Source: an uncultured Clostridia bacterium
GTDB taxonomy: Bacteria; Bacillota; Clostridia; Oscillospirales; Acutalibacteraceae
Assembly: GCA_937915775.1 (NCBI GenBank)
Contig: CALGGQ010000359.1
Coordinates: forward strand, 1-7,808
Length of the DNA: 7,808 bases
Direction of reading: 5' to 3'
Below are positions 5,570 through 7,808 of the stretch, piece by piece. The notes under the pieces were generated by a model. It made no database searches, was not told the origin of the DNA, and saw nothing but the letters and a program-made list of their open reading frames with translations. The translations under genes were made by a program, and so were the position numbers. The number at the start of each line of letters is the position of its first letter. Positions within the stretch are counted from its first letter, which is position 1.

Positions 5570-7808
5570 ATGGCGAAAAAGGGTGAGCTGTCACCGATGA
5601 TGCAGCAATACTTTCAGGTGAAAAAAGAATACCCCGGCGTTATTTTGTTCTTCCGCCTCGGTGACTTTTATGAGATGTTCTTTGACGATGCCAAGACGGC
5701 GGCAAAGGAGCTGGATCTGGTGCTGACCGGCAGGGATTGCGGTCAGGAGGAGCGTGCGCCGATGTGCGGCGTGCCGTTCCACAGTGCAGACAGCTATATT
5801 GCCAAGCTGGTGTCGCGCGGCTACAAGGTTGCCATCTGCGAGCAGATGGAGGACCCGCGGGCTGCCAAGGGCATTGTTAAGCGCGATGTCATCCGCGTGA
5901 TTACGCCCGGTACGGCGATTGAGGGTAGCATTTTAGAGGACGGCGTAAATAATTACCTTTGCGCCGTGTGCCGTATGGCGAATGAAACGGGCTTGTGCTT
6001 TGCCGATGTATCGACGGGTGAGTTCCATATCACCGTCGTCGGCAGGGAGGACGAGCAGGAAAAAATCATCAATCAGCTTTCGTCCTATGCGCCAAAGGAG
6101 CTGCTGGTCAATCCGGCGGCAGCCGAGCTGGACGAGGTGATTCGTTTTGCCGATGTTCGGCTGAATGCGGGCGTAGAGCGGCTCGGTGAGGAGCGCTTTG
6201 ATTTTAACGAGGCGACAGACCTCATTCTGCAGACGATGAGAAAGGACGAGATTTCGCAGCTCGGCATCGGTCACAGCAAGGCGGCTGTCTGTGCGCTCGG
6301 CGCGGTCATCTACTACCTGCGTGACACGCAGAAAACGGACACGCTGGAAGCGCCAAGCGAGGTTGAATTTTACGAGAACGACGCCTTTATGGCGCTGGAT
6401 ATCAGCGCCAGACGGAATTTAGAGCTGACGCGCTCGATGATGACGGGCGATAAAAAGCATTCGCTGCTCTGGGTGATTGACAAGACGAAAACCGCGATGG
6501 GCAAGCGTATGCTGCGCGCGTGGCTGGAGCGCCCGCTGCTCTCCGTTGCCGGTATCACCAAGCGGCAGAACGCTGTCGGCGAGCTGCTGGATAATGCGAT
6601 GCTGCGCGATGATATCCGCTCCTCGCTCAGCGGCGTCAAGGATATGGAACGGCTGATGAGCCGTATCGCCTATTCCACCGCAAACGCCAGAGAGCTGCGC
6701 TCCCTGTGCGCCACGATTGAAGCGCTGCCCGCTATTAAAAATGCGCTGACCGCCTGCTCCTCGGCAATGCTGAAAACGGTCTGTAACGACATCGACCTGC
6801 TCGAGGACGTTCACGCGCTGATAGACAGCGCCATTGTGGACGAGCCACCGTTTTCCGTTCGCGAGGGCGGCTTCATCCGTCAGGGTTTTAATGAGGAGAT
6901 TGACGAGCTCGCCGATATCGTGCAGGGCGGCGCCAATATCCTAACCGATATTGAAGCGCGCGAAAAGGAAAAAACGGGTATCCCGAAGCTGAAGGTTTCC
7001 TATAACAAGGTGTTCGGCTACTTTATCGAGGTTACTAATTCCTATAAAGATATGGTGCCCGAGGAGTATATCAGAAAACAGACGCTCACGAACTGCGAGC
7101 GTTACATCACGCAGGAGCTTAAGGACTTAGAGGGCAAGGTGCTCGGCGCGAAGGACAGGCTTATCGCGCTGGAATACGAGGTGTTCTGCTCTGTCAGAAA
7201 TCAGATTGCCGGCGAGGTGGAGCGTATCCAGAAAACCGCCAAGGCGATTGCCGTGCTGGACTGCCTGGCTTCTTTGGCGCAGACCGCTTTTGAGCAGCAT
7301 TACTGCTGCCCGCAGATGACGACGGACGGCGTGATTGAGATTAAAGAGGGCAGACACCCTGTGGTCGAAACCCTGCTGGACGGCGCAGTGTTCGTACCGA
7401 ATGATACGCTGCTGGATATGAATCAACACCGCTGCGCGATTATCACCGGTCCGAATATGGCAGGTAAATCCACCTATATGCGCCAGACGGCGCTGATTGT
7501 GCTGCTCGCGCAAATCGGCTCTTTCGTACCCGCCAGAAGCGCCAAAATCGGCGTGGTGGACGCGATCTTTACCCGCGTCGGTGCGTCGGACGACCTTGCC
7601 ACCGGTCAGTCCACCTTTATGGTGGAGATGAACGAGGTTTCCTCCATTCTGAAAAATGCGACTGAAAAATCGCTGATTATTCTCGATGAAATCGGCAGAG
7701 GCACCTCGACCTTCGACGGCATGAGCATTGCCCGCGCCGTGCTGGAATATGTGGTGAAGAAAAAGACGCTCGGTGCCAAAACGCTCTTTGCCACGCATTA
7801 CCACGAGC
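5570..7808 (+). CDS. mutS: DNA mismatch repair protein MutS (3' truncated)
   Basis: MutS recognises mismatches and small loops and, with ATP, recruits MutL. The first 746 codons are present and the frame is still open at the right edge; family length is about 850-900 residues, so roughly the last 100-150 are missing. Domain I carries the mismatch-reading motif F33-Y34-E35 in LGDFYEMFF. Connector, lever and clamp domains fill about residues 120-560. The ATPase domain shows Walker A GPNMAGKS (627-634), the signature region DDLATGQSTF (ending at F683), Walker B LIILDEIGRGTS with D706-E707, and the downstream FATHYHE histidine motif at the very end. All key residues are intact, so this is MutS1, not the MutS2 type, which lacks the FxE domain. 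It is third in the miaB operon, and mutL would be expected next beyond the window. Confidence 0.98.
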   Translation, partial: MAKKGELSPMMQQYFQVKKEYPGVILFFRLGDFYEMFFDDAKTAAKELDLVLTGRDCGQEERAPMCGVPFHSADSYIAKLVSRGYKVAICEQMEDPRAAKGIVKRDVIRVITPGTAIEGSILEDGVNNYLCAVCRMANETGLCFADVSTGEFHITVVGREDEQEKIINQLSSYAPKELLVNPAAAELDEVIRFADVRLNAGVERLGEERFDFNEATDLILQTMRKDEISQLGIGHSKAAVCALGAVIYYLRDTQKTDTLEAPSEVEFYENDAFMALDISARRNLELTRSMMTGDKKHSLLWVIDKTKTAMGKRMLRAWLERPLLSVAGITKRQNAVGELLDNAMLRDDIRSSLSGVKDMERLMSRIAYSTANARELRSLCATIEALPAIKNALTACSSAMLKTVCNDIDLLEDVHALIDSAIVDEPPFSVREGGFIRQGFNEEIDELADIVQGGANILTDIEAREKEKTGIPKLKVSYNKVFGYFIEVTNSYKDMVPEEYIRKQTLTNCERYITQELKDLEGKVLGAKDRLIALEYEVFCSVRNQIAGEVERIQKTAKAIAVLDCLASLAQTAFEQHYCCPQMTTDGVIEIKEGRHPVVETLLDGAVFVPNDTLLDMNQHRCAIITGPNMAGKSTYMRQTALIVLLAQIGSFVPARSAKIGVVDAIFTRVGASDDLATGQSTFMVEMNEVSSILKNATEKSLIILDEIGRGTSTFDGMSIARAVLEYVVKKKTLGAKTLFATHYHE

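Noticed and set aside
5109..5594. 161-codon minus-strand open frame opposite ricA
   Set aside because: It is a Leu-rich mirror of the Gln/Glu-rich RicA coding strand.
7127..7804. 225-codon minus-strand open frame opposite mutS
   Set aside because: It overlaps the conserved MutS clamp and ATPase region and has a composition typical of an antisense shadow.

Overview
This window looks like an ordinary chromosomal housekeeping region from a Gram-positive Firmicute, most likely a gut-type member of the Clostridia. The reasons are a PcrA-type helicase tail, strong AGGAGG-like ribosome binding sites, near-consensus sigma-A promoters and the miaB-ricA-mutS gene order known from Bacillus subtilis (where it is ymcB-ymcA-cotE-mutS-mutL). 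The genus cannot be fixed from the sequence alone.

Layout. (1) Positions 2-976, + strand: the C-terminal part of a PcrA/UvrD superfamily 1 helicase, cut by the left window edge. (2) 1016-1074: a long, nearly continuous hairpin followed by a T run. It looks like the pcrA terminator, but its 3' arm contains the Shine-Dalgarno sequence of the next gene. (3) 1076-1885, +: a Cys- and His-rich protein of 269 residues with no function I can assign. (4) 1901-1927: a perfect 12-bp hairpin between two convergent genes, usable as a terminator in both directions. (5) 1929-3464, - strand: malQ, 4-alpha-glucanotransferase. (6) 3465-3652: the divergent control region between malQ and miaB. Each gene has its own 17-bp-spacer sigma-A promoter, with a very AT-rich block between the two. 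(7) 3653-5089, +: miaB, tRNA methylthiotransferase. (8) 5091-5501, +: a RicA/YmcA (YlbF-family) protein with five Cys at its C-terminal end, starting one base after the miaB stop. (9) 5507-5534: four degenerate copies of a heptamer. (10) 5570 to the right edge, +: mutS, truncated shortly after its Walker B and downstream histidine motifs.

How the genes relate. miaB, ricA and mutS form one probable operon from the promoter at 3591-3619. It joins tRNA modification (MiaB), RNA maturation or Fe-S chemistry (RicA) and mismatch repair (MutS). PcrA at the left end is another DNA-maintenance protein but belongs to a separate transcript. malQ is a stand-alone starch/maltodextrin gene on the opposite strand. 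The parts least explained by known biology are the Cys-rich protein and the hairpin that both ends the pcrA transcript and covers that protein's ribosome binding site. I saw no mobile element, CRISPR array, tRNA, rRNA or defence system here.
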